Shown here: in pieces, positions 26,065 through 33,252 of the stretch | How the letters are laid out: each line of letters starts with the position of its first letter | Numbering within the stretch: position 1 is the stretch's first letter | Assembly (NCBI GenBank): GCA_016873755.1 | Contig: VGWB01000004.1 | Location: 1-43,015 of the forward strand | DNA: 43,015 nt | Source: Ignavibacteria bacterium | GTDB lineage: Bacteria > Bacteroidota > Ignavibacteria > UBA10030 | Reading direction: 5' to 3' | The notes under the pieces: generated by a model | Database searches by the model: none | What the model was told of the DNA's origin: nothing | Seen by the model: the letters and a program-made list of their open reading frames with translations, nothing else | Position numbers and translations under genes: made by a program

Positions 26065-27099
26065 ATGAGACCTCTCGTCGAGTGCGTTCCAAATTTCAGT
26101 GAAGGAAGAAACGTCGAGATCATCGACACGATCTCATCGAGCATTCGCACAGTCGACAACGTAAAGCTGCTCAGCGTGGAGCCTGACAAAGACTACAATC
26201 GGACTGTTGTGACGTTCGTCGGCGAGCCTCACGCGGTTGAGGAAGCAGCCTTCCAGGCCACGAAAGTCGCTTCGGAGCGAATCGATATGCGAACGCACAA
26301 GGGGGAGCACCCGCGAGTCGGCGCGGTCGATGTCGTCCCATTCGTACCGATCTCCGGCGTGACGATGGAGGATTGTATCAGACTGGCCAACTTGTACGGA
26401 GCGCGGGTTGCCCGCGATCTGCATATTCCAGTCTACCTTTACGAATTTGCCGCGACCCGACCGGAACGGAGAAACCTGGCAACAATCCGCAAAGGTGAGT
26501 ATGAAGGATTGCGGGTCAAGCTTGCCGATCCCGCGTGGAAGCCGGATTACGGATCGACAGATTTCAACGAAAGATCCGGAGCTACGGTAGCTGGTGCACG
26601 GAAGTTCCTGATAGCGTATAACGTGAATCTCAGCACGCCGAAAGCCGAACTGGCCCAGGAAGTCGCCCTCAGAATCCGTGAGAGCGGGCGGCCGATGAAG
26701 AGTTCCAACGGGGAAGTCGTCAAAGACGAGAAGGGCGAAACGATCAAGATCCCCGGCACGCTCAAAGCCGTCAAGGCTATGGGTGTGTATCTCGAACGCT
26801 TCGACATTGCCCAAGTCTCGATTAATCTGGTAGACTTCGAAACAACCCCCCCACACGTTGCCTTTGAAGAAGTGAAGAAGCAGGCAGCTACTCTTGGAAT
26901 TGATGCCACGGGGAGTGAGATTGTCGGGCTCACACCTCTTTCGGCCCTGCTGATGGCTGGACGGTTCTACGCAGAGAGAGAAGGTCAACCAGAATCACTC
27001 TCGGAGGATTCGCTGGTCGCCTTGGCGACACGACATCTGGGATTAAGCCAGCTTGAGCCGTTCGACCCGACGAAGAAAGTAATTGACTACATGCTGTAG
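26065..27099 (+). CDS. ftcD: Glutamate formimidoyltransferase
   Basis: This 344-residue enzyme moves the formimidoyl group of N-formimidoyl-L-glutamate to tetrahydrofolate, releasing glutamate. It corresponds to the N-terminal half of the bifunctional mammalian FTCD. VPNFSEGRN opens the protein. The catalytic His is in MRTHKGEHPRVGAVDVVPF (His78). ARDLHIPVYLYE, GATVAGARKFLIAYN and VSINLVDFETT follow. Length fits the monofunctional bacterial form. It lies between hutI and the cyclodeaminase gene with short gaps, so the three form the last part of a hut operon. Together they route the one-carbon unit of histidine into folate rather than releasing formamide. Confidence 0.96.
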   Translation: MRPLVECVPNFSEGRNVEIIDTISSSIRTVDNVKLLSVEPDKDYNRTVVTFVGEPHAVEEAAFQATKVASERIDMRTHKGEHPRVGAVDVVPFVPISGVTMEDCIRLANLYGARVARDLHIPVYLYEFAATRPERRNLATIRKGEYEGLRVKLADPAWKPDYGSTDFNERSGATVAGARKFLIAYNVNLSTPKAELAQEVALRIRESGRPMKSSNGEVVKDEKGETIKIPGTLKAVKAMGVYLERFDIAQVSINLVDFETTPPHVAFEEVKKQAATLGIDATGSEIVGLTPLSALLMAGRFYAEREGQPESLSEDSLVALATRHLGLSQLEPFDPTKKVIDYML

Positions 27100-27170
27100 G
27101 AGTGTCGACCCGTGCTTCGGATCGCGAATCCGCGGCCCCTGGCACCGGACCACCTGATAGCGGAGACCTC

Positions 27171-27797
27171 ATGCTCACATCCAACTCGCTTTCACAGTTC
27201 CTTGATGAGCTCGCCTCCAGCTCGCCTGCACCCGGAGGAGGAAGCGTTGCCGCTCTCGCAGGTGCGATCGGCTCAGCTCTCACTTCGATGGTCTGCAACC
27301 TGACGATCGGTAAGAAGAAATACGCCGGTGTACAGGATGAAATTCAGTCGGTATTGGCGCAATCGGAAAAGCTCCGGCGGGACCTCACAGAGATGATCGA
27401 TCAGGACACAGAGGCCTTCAACAGTGTTATGGCGGCATTCGGGATGCCGAAGAACACCGAGGAAGAACAGCTCCAACGTACTTCAGCGATTCAAGAGGCA
27501 ACGCAGCGTGCCACGCTTGTGCCGCTCAACGTCATGGAGCTCTGTGAGCGCGCGCTGATACTCGCAAAAGTTGTTGCGGAGAAAGGGAACAAGAACTCTG
27601 TGTCAGACGCGGGGGTTGCGGCTTTGATGCTTCAGGCTGCTTGCGCTGGCGCAGGCCTCAACGTCCGGATCAATCTTGTGGCACTCAAAGACGAGGTGTT
27701 CGTCGGAGGAACGATCGAAAGAATGAAGGTGATTTCCGGGAGGGTTGAAGAGCTTGCGGCTGAGACGCTTGCACTTGTCAATTCAGCGATAGGATAA
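27171..27797 (+). CDS. fchA: Formimidoyltetrahydrofolate cyclodeaminase
   Basis: This 208-residue all-helical enzyme cyclises 5-formimidoyl-tetrahydrofolate to 5,10-methenyl-tetrahydrofolate with release of ammonia. It matches the C-terminal half of FTCD: SSPAPGGGSVAALAGAIGSAL near the N-terminus, DQDTEAFNSVMAAF in the middle, and KGNKNSVSDAGVAALML toward the end. I start it at ATG 27171, which has GGAG seven bases upstream and matches the usual N-terminus. A GTG at 27102, three bases after ftcD, would add 23 low-complexity residues. It is the last gene of the long plus-strand run; the next gene is convergent. Confidence 0.95.
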   Translation: MLTSNSLSQFLDELASSSPAPGGGSVAALAGAIGSALTSMVCNLTIGKKKYAGVQDEIQSVLAQSEKLRRDLTEMIDQDTEAFNSVMAAFGMPKNTEEEQLQRTSAIQEATQRATLVPLNVMELCERALILAKVVAEKGNKNSVSDAGVAALMLQAACAGAGLNVRINLVALKDEVFVGGTIERMKVISGRVEELAAETLALVNSAIG

Positions 27798-27990
27798 TGT
27801 CTAGGCAGCGGAGCCGTTTCCCGTTTGGAGTTCTGGGTTCAGATTTCAAACTGAAGAATTGAAGGACCCCCCCAGAGTCAATCCGGTTCACTCCGAAAAG
27901 TGCTGCCCGCTTTCTGCCTCTTACTTCCTCCTTTCTCCCCGCGCCATTTACATCTCACTTCTTGCATCTGACCCTTCACTCTTCTTGTCT
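27798..27990. other. Convergent intergenic spacer with pyrimidine-rich tract
   Basis: This spacer lies between the stops of fchA (plus) and trkH (minus). It has a run of seven C's near 27868 and a strikingly pyrimidine-rich plus strand from about 27909 into the trkH end. A weak stem, TTCAG with CTGAA, is the only local inverted repeat. No convincing terminator hairpin with a T-run was found for either gene. Confidence 0.4.
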
Positions 27991-29436
27991 TCATCTCTTC
28001 CAGAATGTAGCGCTGAAGAGCACTAAGACTGTGAACACTTCAAGTCGACCGGCAAGCATACAGAACGAGAGGATCCATTTTGCGATGCCCGAGATGTGAG
28101 CGTAGTTATCGACAGCTCCCACAGATCCGAAGCCCGGCCCCACGTTCCCCAATGTCGCGGCAACTGCCCCTGCCGAGCTGAGCACATCGAGCCCGGTCGC
28201 TGCGACGAAGACTGATGCGAGTACAAAAATGGCGACATACAGGCCAAGGAAGGCGAGAATCTCGCTGATGATATCGGTTGACACTCCGCGCCCGTTGAAA
28301 CGAACGGGAAGAACCACTTTCGGGTGTACGAGCTTCTTGATTTCGACGACACCGTTCCTTAAGAGCAAGAGAATGCGAACGTTCTTCATTCCGCCGCCGG
28401 TGGATCCGGCACAACCACCGATGAACATCAACAGCAACAGGAGAACCTGGGCTCCGGGCAGCCAGAGTTCATAGTCTGCCGTCACGAAACCCGTGGTTGT
28501 GACGATCGAGACAACTTGAAACAGCGAGGCGCGGAAACGTGCTTCGACTGACCCGGCGATTTCTGACGGGATGAAAAAGGCAACGAGAGCAGTACAACCA
28601 AGGACGATAGCCAGGAAGAAGAGGAATTCATCGTCCCGCAAATGAGCACTGACGCTCCCCCTTAATGCCCGAAAGTGAAGCGTGAAGCTTGTTGCAGCTA
28701 GGAACATGAAGACGATAATGACGTACTCAAGGAAAGGCGAATTGTAGCTCGCGATACTCGCTGTCTGCGTCGAGAATCCCCCCGTGGCAAGAGTGGAGAA
28801 GGAATGGCACACCGCATCAAATAGAGGCATGCCCCCATACCAGAGCAGGCCAGTTTCTGCAGCCGTGAACAGGACATACACTCCCCAAAGTACCTTCGCC
28901 GTTTCACTGATCCGCGGTGTGAGTTTGTCCACCGTCAGGCCTGGAGCTTCTGCCTTGAACAACTGCATCCCGCCCACTCCGAGGAGGGGTAGAATAGCCA
29001 CTGAGAGGACGATGATTCCCATGCCGCCGATCCATTGAGTGAGACTTCGCCAGAACAGAAGACCGCGCGGGAGATCTTCGGTGTTGGTTAGAACGGTTGC
29101 CCCGGTCGTGGTGAAACCAGAGACCGTTTCAAAATACGCATCGGTAAATGATGGGATAGCACCAGAGAGGAGGAATGGCAGGCTTCCGAACAGCGATGCT
29201 ACAACCCAGCCGAGCGTGACGATCGCAAACCCTTCTCGAGCTCTGAGCTCGTCACCCCCTCTCCGATACTTCAGCCACAGGAGCAAGCCCACCACGATCG
29301 TTATGAGAGAAGAGAAAACGATTGGTTGAGCAGTTGCGTCGCCATAGCACAGGGAAACGGGAAGCGCGGTCAGCATCAGAACGCCGACCGATACCAGAAG
29401 GAATCCCAGAACACTGAGAACGGGCTGTAGCCGCAT
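27991..29436 (-). CDS. trkH: Trk potassium uptake channel, TrkH family
   Basis: This 481-residue inner-membrane protein forms the K+ pore of the Trk/Ktr system. It has many transmembrane helices and the repeated pore-loop signatures of the family: TVSGFTTTGATVL, STLATGGFSTQ, VSIVTTTGFVTADY and the last repeat around ATLGNVGPGFGSVG. GGCAGSTGGGMKNVR lies between the third and fourth repeats. It lacks a large soluble domain and would rely on TrkA for regulation. The ATG is three bases after the trkA stop (TAG-act-ATG), so the pair is translationally coupled. Confidence 0.96.
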   Translation of the reverse strand: MRLQPVLSVLGFLLVSVGVLMLTALPVSLCYGDATAQPIVFSSLITIVVGLLLWLKYRRGGDELRAREGFAIVTLGWVVASLFGSLPFLLSGAIPSFTDAYFETVSGFTTTGATVLTNTEDLPRGLLFWRSLTQWIGGMGIIVLSVAILPLLGVGGMQLFKAEAPGLTVDKLTPRISETAKVLWGVYVLFTAAETGLLWYGGMPLFDAVCHSFSTLATGGFSTQTASIASYNSPFLEYVIIVFMFLAATSFTLHFRALRGSVSAHLRDDEFLFFLAIVLGCTALVAFFIPSEIAGSVEARFRASLFQVVSIVTTTGFVTADYELWLPGAQVLLLLLMFIGGCAGSTGGGMKNVRILLLLRNGVVEIKKLVHPKVVLPVRFNGRGVSTDIISEILAFLGLYVAIFVLASVFVAATGLDVLSSAGAVAATLGNVGPGFGSVGAVDNYAHISGIAKWILSFCMLAGRLEVFTVLVLFSATFWKR

Positions 29437-29439
29437 AGT

Positions 29440-30780
29440 CTAGCTGAAGAACCTCTCTACTTCCTTGATGGCCTTTGGCAAGCAAAACACGACCACCCGA
29501 TCCTGCGGGCTGATGCGTGTCGACCCCACAGGAATCGTTGCGCTTCCATTGTGGATCACACACCCAACAATCGCTCCGTCGGGGAAATTGAGATCCCGGA
29601 GCGGCTTCTTGGTGACCGGTGATCCTTTCTGGGCGACCATCTCGATGATCTCGGCTTCAACGCCGTGCAGGGTGGCGACGGAAACAATCTCCCCTCTTCG
29701 CACAAACTTCAAGATCGCCGTCGCGGCCGAAAGCTTCTTGCTGATGAGGGCATCGATGCCGATCGTGTTTGCCAGGGGGATGTAGTCGAGTTTTTCCACA
29801 TGCGCGATTGCCTTTTTCACACCGAGGTGCTTTGCCATGAGGCATGAGATGATGTTGTCTTCTTCATCGCGTGTGACGGCAACGTATGCATCCATATCCT
29901 GAATGCCCTCCGTCGCCAGTAAGTCGATATCTTTGCCTTCTCCTTGAATCACCATCGTCTTTGGCAGTTCGTCAGCAAGCCGCACTGAGGTCTCCTTGAC
30001 AGATTCAATAAGCTTAACGGAGACTTCGGCTTGGAGCGCTTCGGCAACGTGCCGGCCAATGTTGCCCCCGCCGAGGATCATGATCTTCTCGAACGTCGCC
30101 GTGTCCTTGCCGGCTAACCTCAACATCTCCGGAACGTGTTCTGTCACGCAAATAACAAAGACCTGATCCCCCTTCTTGAACACATCATCTCCCGACGGGA
30201 TAATTGTGCGCATTCCTCGATGGATGGCAACCGCACGAAACTCAAGCTCTTCATGGTCGGCTATCAGATTCTTCAAACGCCGGTTGATAAGGATACTTCC
30301 TTCGTCAATGCGCAGGCCGATGAGCTGGATTCGTCCATCCGCGAAATCGAGCACATCTGTCGCTGCCGAGCGGCGAATCAAGCGAACGATCTCTTGCGCT
30401 GCCAGGCCATCAGGATAAATCACAAGATCGACGCCAAAATCCTTTAGCTGGATTGGGCTGTCGGAGACGAGGAATTCCGGATCATTGACCCGGATAATCT
30501 TCTTCTTCGTGCCCAGCTTATCCGCAATGAAGCACGACGTAAGATTCACTTCATCTTTTGAGGTAACGGAAATGAGCATATCCGCCTCGGCAGCCCCGGC
30601 CCGCTGCAGGGTGCTGATCTGACTCCCGCCCCCTTCGAGGGTCATCACGTCCAGAGACTCGCTCACACGCGCCAGCTGCTCGTCGCTGACGTCGATGACT
30701 GTAATGTCATGCTTTTCCTGAGAGAGGATCTTCGCCAGGTGAGATCCCACCGCCCCCGCACCGACTATGAGTATCTTCAC
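29440..30780 (-). CDS. trkA: Trk system regulatory subunit TrkA
   Basis: This 446-residue cytoplasmic gating subunit binds NAD(H)/nucleotides and controls TrkH. It contains two RCK units in tandem. The first has IVGAGAVGSHLAKIL and the acidic end DVSDEQL, with its TrkA-C domain ending near residue 220. The second has ILGGGNIGRHVAEAL and its own TrkA-C domain to the end. The start codon is GTG at 30780, with an AAGGGAA ribosome-binding site. It is 80 bases downstream of rsmE and three bases upstream of trkH. Its length matches the duplicated TrkA of Proteobacteria rather than the single-RCK KtrA. Confidence 0.96.
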   Translation of the reverse strand: MKILIVGAGAVGSHLAKILSQEKHDITVIDVSDEQLARVSESLDVMTLEGGGSQISTLQRAGAAEADMLISVTSKDEVNLTSCFIADKLGTKKKIIRVNDPEFLVSDSPIQLKDFGVDLVIYPDGLAAQEIVRLIRRSAATDVLDFADGRIQLIGLRIDEGSILINRRLKNLIADHEELEFRAVAIHRGMRTIIPSGDDVFKKGDQVFVICVTEHVPEMLRLAGKDTATFEKIMILGGGNIGRHVAEALQAEVSVKLIESVKETSVRLADELPKTMVIQGEGKDIDLLATEGIQDMDAYVAVTRDEEDNIISCLMAKHLGVKKAIAHVEKLDYIPLANTIGIDALISKKLSAATAILKFVRRGEIVSVATLHGVEAEIIEMVAQKGSPVTKKPLRDLNFPDGAIVGCVIHNGSATIPVGSTRISPQDRVVVFCLPKAIKEVERFFS

Positions 30781-30860
30781 TGCAGAAATTCCCTTTCTTG
30801 TGACTGTCTAGCAAGGTAGAACCGTGCGCGCGGCTGCTACCTATTCCAAGTCATTTCCCC

Positions 30861-31577
30861 CTACCAGCCGCCGACCACCCAACTTAGCGCGGAGAGTGCA
30901 GCTGTCTCGGAGCGCAGCCTCCTTGGCCCCAACGAAATCGGAATGAATCCATGATGTATTGCCGCCGCTAACTCCCCTTCGGTAAATCCGCCCTCCGGAC
31001 CGATGGCAAGCAACACCGACGACGCTTGCGTGTGGTGCTTCAACACCGATCCGATGAACTGAGAGTGCTCTGTCGTCTCATGCGGAATCAAGCGGAGACT
31101 GTAGCTGCGGGCGTGGCCCACAAGACCCGCAAACGCCGTCAACTCGACAATCCGCGGGAGGTATGATCGACCACACTGTTTCATCGCAGAGATAGCAACT
31201 TTCTCGAGACGAGCGTGCTTCTCGCGTTTCGGCACGGTCCGTTCGCAGATCGTCGGGATGAACGTCCGGACGCCCAGCTCTGTCGCTTTCTCCACAAGGA
31301 AATCGAACCGAGCGGGGTTGCGGAGGAGCGAAACAGCGAGGGCGATGTCCAGCTTCGTTTCATTCAAGCGATGCTTCGTTTCAATGATGCTGCATTCAGC
31401 GTGGACGCGATCGATCAGCCGGATCACAACCTCATATGAATTGTCACAACCATCCGTGACAAGAATGTGATCACCTGCTTTCTTCCGGAGGACGCGAGCG
31501 AGATGCCGATACTCCTCGCCGCGAATAACGACTGTCTGATCGCAAACGTCCTTCGGATCCACGTAGAAGTTGTCCAT
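30861..31577 (-). CDS. rsmE: 16S rRNA (uracil-1498-N3)-methyltransferase RsmE
   Basis: This 238-residue SPOUT-class enzyme methylates U1498 of 16S rRNA in the mature 30S subunit. The N-terminal PUA-like domain contains the usual HLARVLRKKAGD, and the catalytic domain has AVSLLRNPARFDFLVEKATELGV, followed by the trefoil-knot motif AIGPEGGFTEGEL and LGPRRLRSETA. Size is normal. ATG 31577 lies three bases after the stop of the Omp85-like gene, so it is probably cotranscribed with it, and trkA follows 80 bases later. Confidence 0.96.
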   Translation of the reverse strand: MDNFYVDPKDVCDQTVVIRGEEYRHLARVLRKKAGDHILVTDGCDNSYEVVIRLIDRVHAECSIIETKHRLNETKLDIALAVSLLRNPARFDFLVEKATELGVRTFIPTICERTVPKREKHARLEKVAISAMKQCGRSYLPRIVELTAFAGLVGHARSYSLRLIPHETTEHSQFIGSVLKHHTQASSVLLAIGPEGGFTEGELAAAIHHGFIPISLGPRRLRSETAALSALSWVVGGW

Positions 31578-31580
31578 AGA

Positions 31581-32873
31581 TCAAAACGAAGCTCCAAAAT
31601 CCAGGACGAAGTCACCCCTGCCCTTGTTGTTCAGCGCATACTCGGTCCGCACGACAATGCTGTAGGGAAGGAGGAAGTGCAGACCCGCCCCGTACCCCGA
31701 CCGCCATGGCATGTGGCTGAACGACTCCGTCCGATACCAGATCTTGCCCACATCAGCAAAGAGCCCGATGTACAGACCGTAACGCCACACGCTGAACTCC
31801 GGCGGCAAATAGGCTGTGCTAAGCTGCAGGTAGCGCGGCGTGAGGACCGGAATTCGGACCTCGACGCTGCTCCCCACCCTGTGTTCGCCTTCGAACACGG
31901 TGTTGAAGTAGCCGCGAAGCCTCTCGTCGTAACCGAAATAGGTGTGAAGATACGGGGGCGCCACACCCCCGCCAAGAAACGATCCAAAAGCCCTTGCACA
32001 GAAAGACGGACCGCCGTCGAACGGCCGGTAGCCTCGGAGGTCTATTTTGTACCGCAGGAGATCCACCTCCGACTTACCCATTCCAAACTTCGTCACCGAG
32101 AGCGAGAGAACCTCGCCCTTCGTTGCATACTCCCAAACGTCGCGCGTGTCGTGCAGGTAACGAAAGCCGATGGAGAAGAACTCGTCGGTGCCTGTTCGCG
32201 AGGCCGTCCGCCCCTCCAGGGGGTCGGTGATATTCCACCGGTCATAACCGAAGGATCCAAGAACAGTTGTGTACAGACCAAAGCGCTTGCCAAGCGTTGT
32301 ACTCAGAGCGGAGACACGCTGGTTGTACAGTCCTTGGTTAACATTGAGGTTTTGCACATGGCTGTAGCTTGCCTTACCGGCGAAAAAAATGTCGTCGGCT
32401 GTGATCTTCGGATTCTGATACGAGAGGCTGACCCATCGATCAAAGCCTAGCGCAAATGACGCGACCACCTTCTCATTGCGCCCCCGGAAATTCTGATGGA
32501 TGATCCCCAAGCCATAGTACAGTTTCTTTATGTCGCGATACTTGAAACCAATCACTGGAACCGGGAAGATGTACCACCGCTCCGACACCCGAACAAACAC
32601 TGTGGCCTCGTTACCTTCAGAGGTATAGTCGATGTCAACGCGGTTGAAAAGTCCCAGGCCATAAATGCGGTTTTTATCATGGTCGATGAGCTCAGCCGTC
32701 AGAGGTCCTCCAACCTTGATCGACATTTCGCGGAGTATCACGTAATCCTTCGTGGTCTCGTTGCCCACGAGGACGATCTCGTTCACGACAAGAGCCGAAT
32801 CCGGCAACGCCTGTGCTGCTACCGCTGCCGAACAGCAGAAGAAGAAAAACCCCGCCAGCCAGAAACGATCCAT
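31581..32873 (-). CDS. Omp85-superfamily outer-membrane protein (POTRA plus barrel)
   Basis: This 430-residue predicted outer-membrane barrel has a signal peptide (MDRFWLAGFFFFCCSAAVAAQA). One POTRA-like domain follows (VVNEIVLVGNETTKDYVILRE to VFVRVSE) and then a surface-antigen-type barrel with alternating aromatic strands. It ends FVLDFGASF, with the C-terminal Phe usual for outer-membrane proteins. It is much shorter than BamA, which has five POTRA domains, so it is more likely a relative of unknown job than the essential insertase. I chose ATG 32873 for its GAGG at nine bases and a clean signal peptide; in-frame ATGs at 32888 and 32930 are alternatives. It leads the rsmE-trkA-trkH group. 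Confidence 0.87.
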   Translation of the reverse strand: MDRFWLAGFFFFCCSAAVAAQALPDSALVVNEIVLVGNETTKDYVILREMSIKVGGPLTAELIDHDKNRIYGLGLFNRVDIDYTSEGNEATVFVRVSERWYIFPVPVIGFKYRDIKKLYYGLGIIHQNFRGRNEKVVASFALGFDRWVSLSYQNPKITADDIFFAGKASYSHVQNLNVNQGLYNQRVSALSTTLGKRFGLYTTVLGSFGYDRWNITDPLEGRTASRTGTDEFFSIGFRYLHDTRDVWEYATKGEVLSLSVTKFGMGKSEVDLLRYKIDLRGYRPFDGGPSFCARAFGSFLGGGVAPPYLHTYFGYDERLRGYFNTVFEGEHRVGSSVEVRIPVLTPRYLQLSTAYLPPEFSVWRYGLYIGLFADVGKIWYRTESFSHMPWRSGYGAGLHFLLPYSIVVRTEYALNNKGRGDFVLDFGASF

Positions 32874-32965
32874 CGCTATGTTCCTCATCTCCGCCAAGAT
32901 CCCCTGGTACACGCAAAACCCCGTCCGCAAGAAGGGAAGGGGTATACAGAGCTTTTGCTATATGC

Positions 32966-33247
32966 TTACTTCATCAGGCGTCGATACTCGATCTTGATGC
33001 AATGATCCATGATAACCTGAAGTCCAGCCTGCTCCGCGCGCGCGGCAGCCTCCTGATTCACGACACCAAGTTGCATCCAGATCGTCTTCGCGCCGATAGC
33101 CACCGCTTCGTCAGCAATGACCGCAACAACGAGGAACCGTGCAATCTGTCCGCTGTCGCGGCCCGGTTTCGGCGACGCGCCCACCACGGCAATCGTCCGC
33201 GTCCGCCGTAGAATCGTTCGAAGCGTATCGTCGTCCTCAATCGGCAT
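32966..33247 (-). CDS. CoA-binding-domain protein with internal deletion
   Basis: This 93-residue protein resembles the YccU/CoA-binding family, which is normally near 135-140 residues. The first strand and loop are present (TIAVVGASPKPGR), and so is the C-terminal part (AIGAKTIWMQLGVVNQEAAARA and VIMD). About 45-50 residues expected between them, covering the middle of the Rossmann fold, are missing in frame; the join is near 33121-33133. The usual MDRCP motif is MDHCI here. The frame is otherwise open. It begins five bases after the gcvP stop, so it could still be transcribed. It may be a non-functional remnant or a reduced domain. Confidence 0.7.
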   Translation of the reverse strand: MPIEDDDTLRTILRRTRTIAVVGASPKPGRDSGQIARFLVVAVIADEAVAIGAKTIWMQLGVVNQEAAARAEQAGLQVIMDHCIKIEYRRLMK

Positions 33248-33252
33248 TGCGT

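Noticed and set aside
27102-27170. GTG start for fchA three bases after ftcD
   Set aside because: The extra 23 residues are low-complexity, while ATG 27171 has a good Shine-Dalgarno sequence and the family's usual N-terminus.
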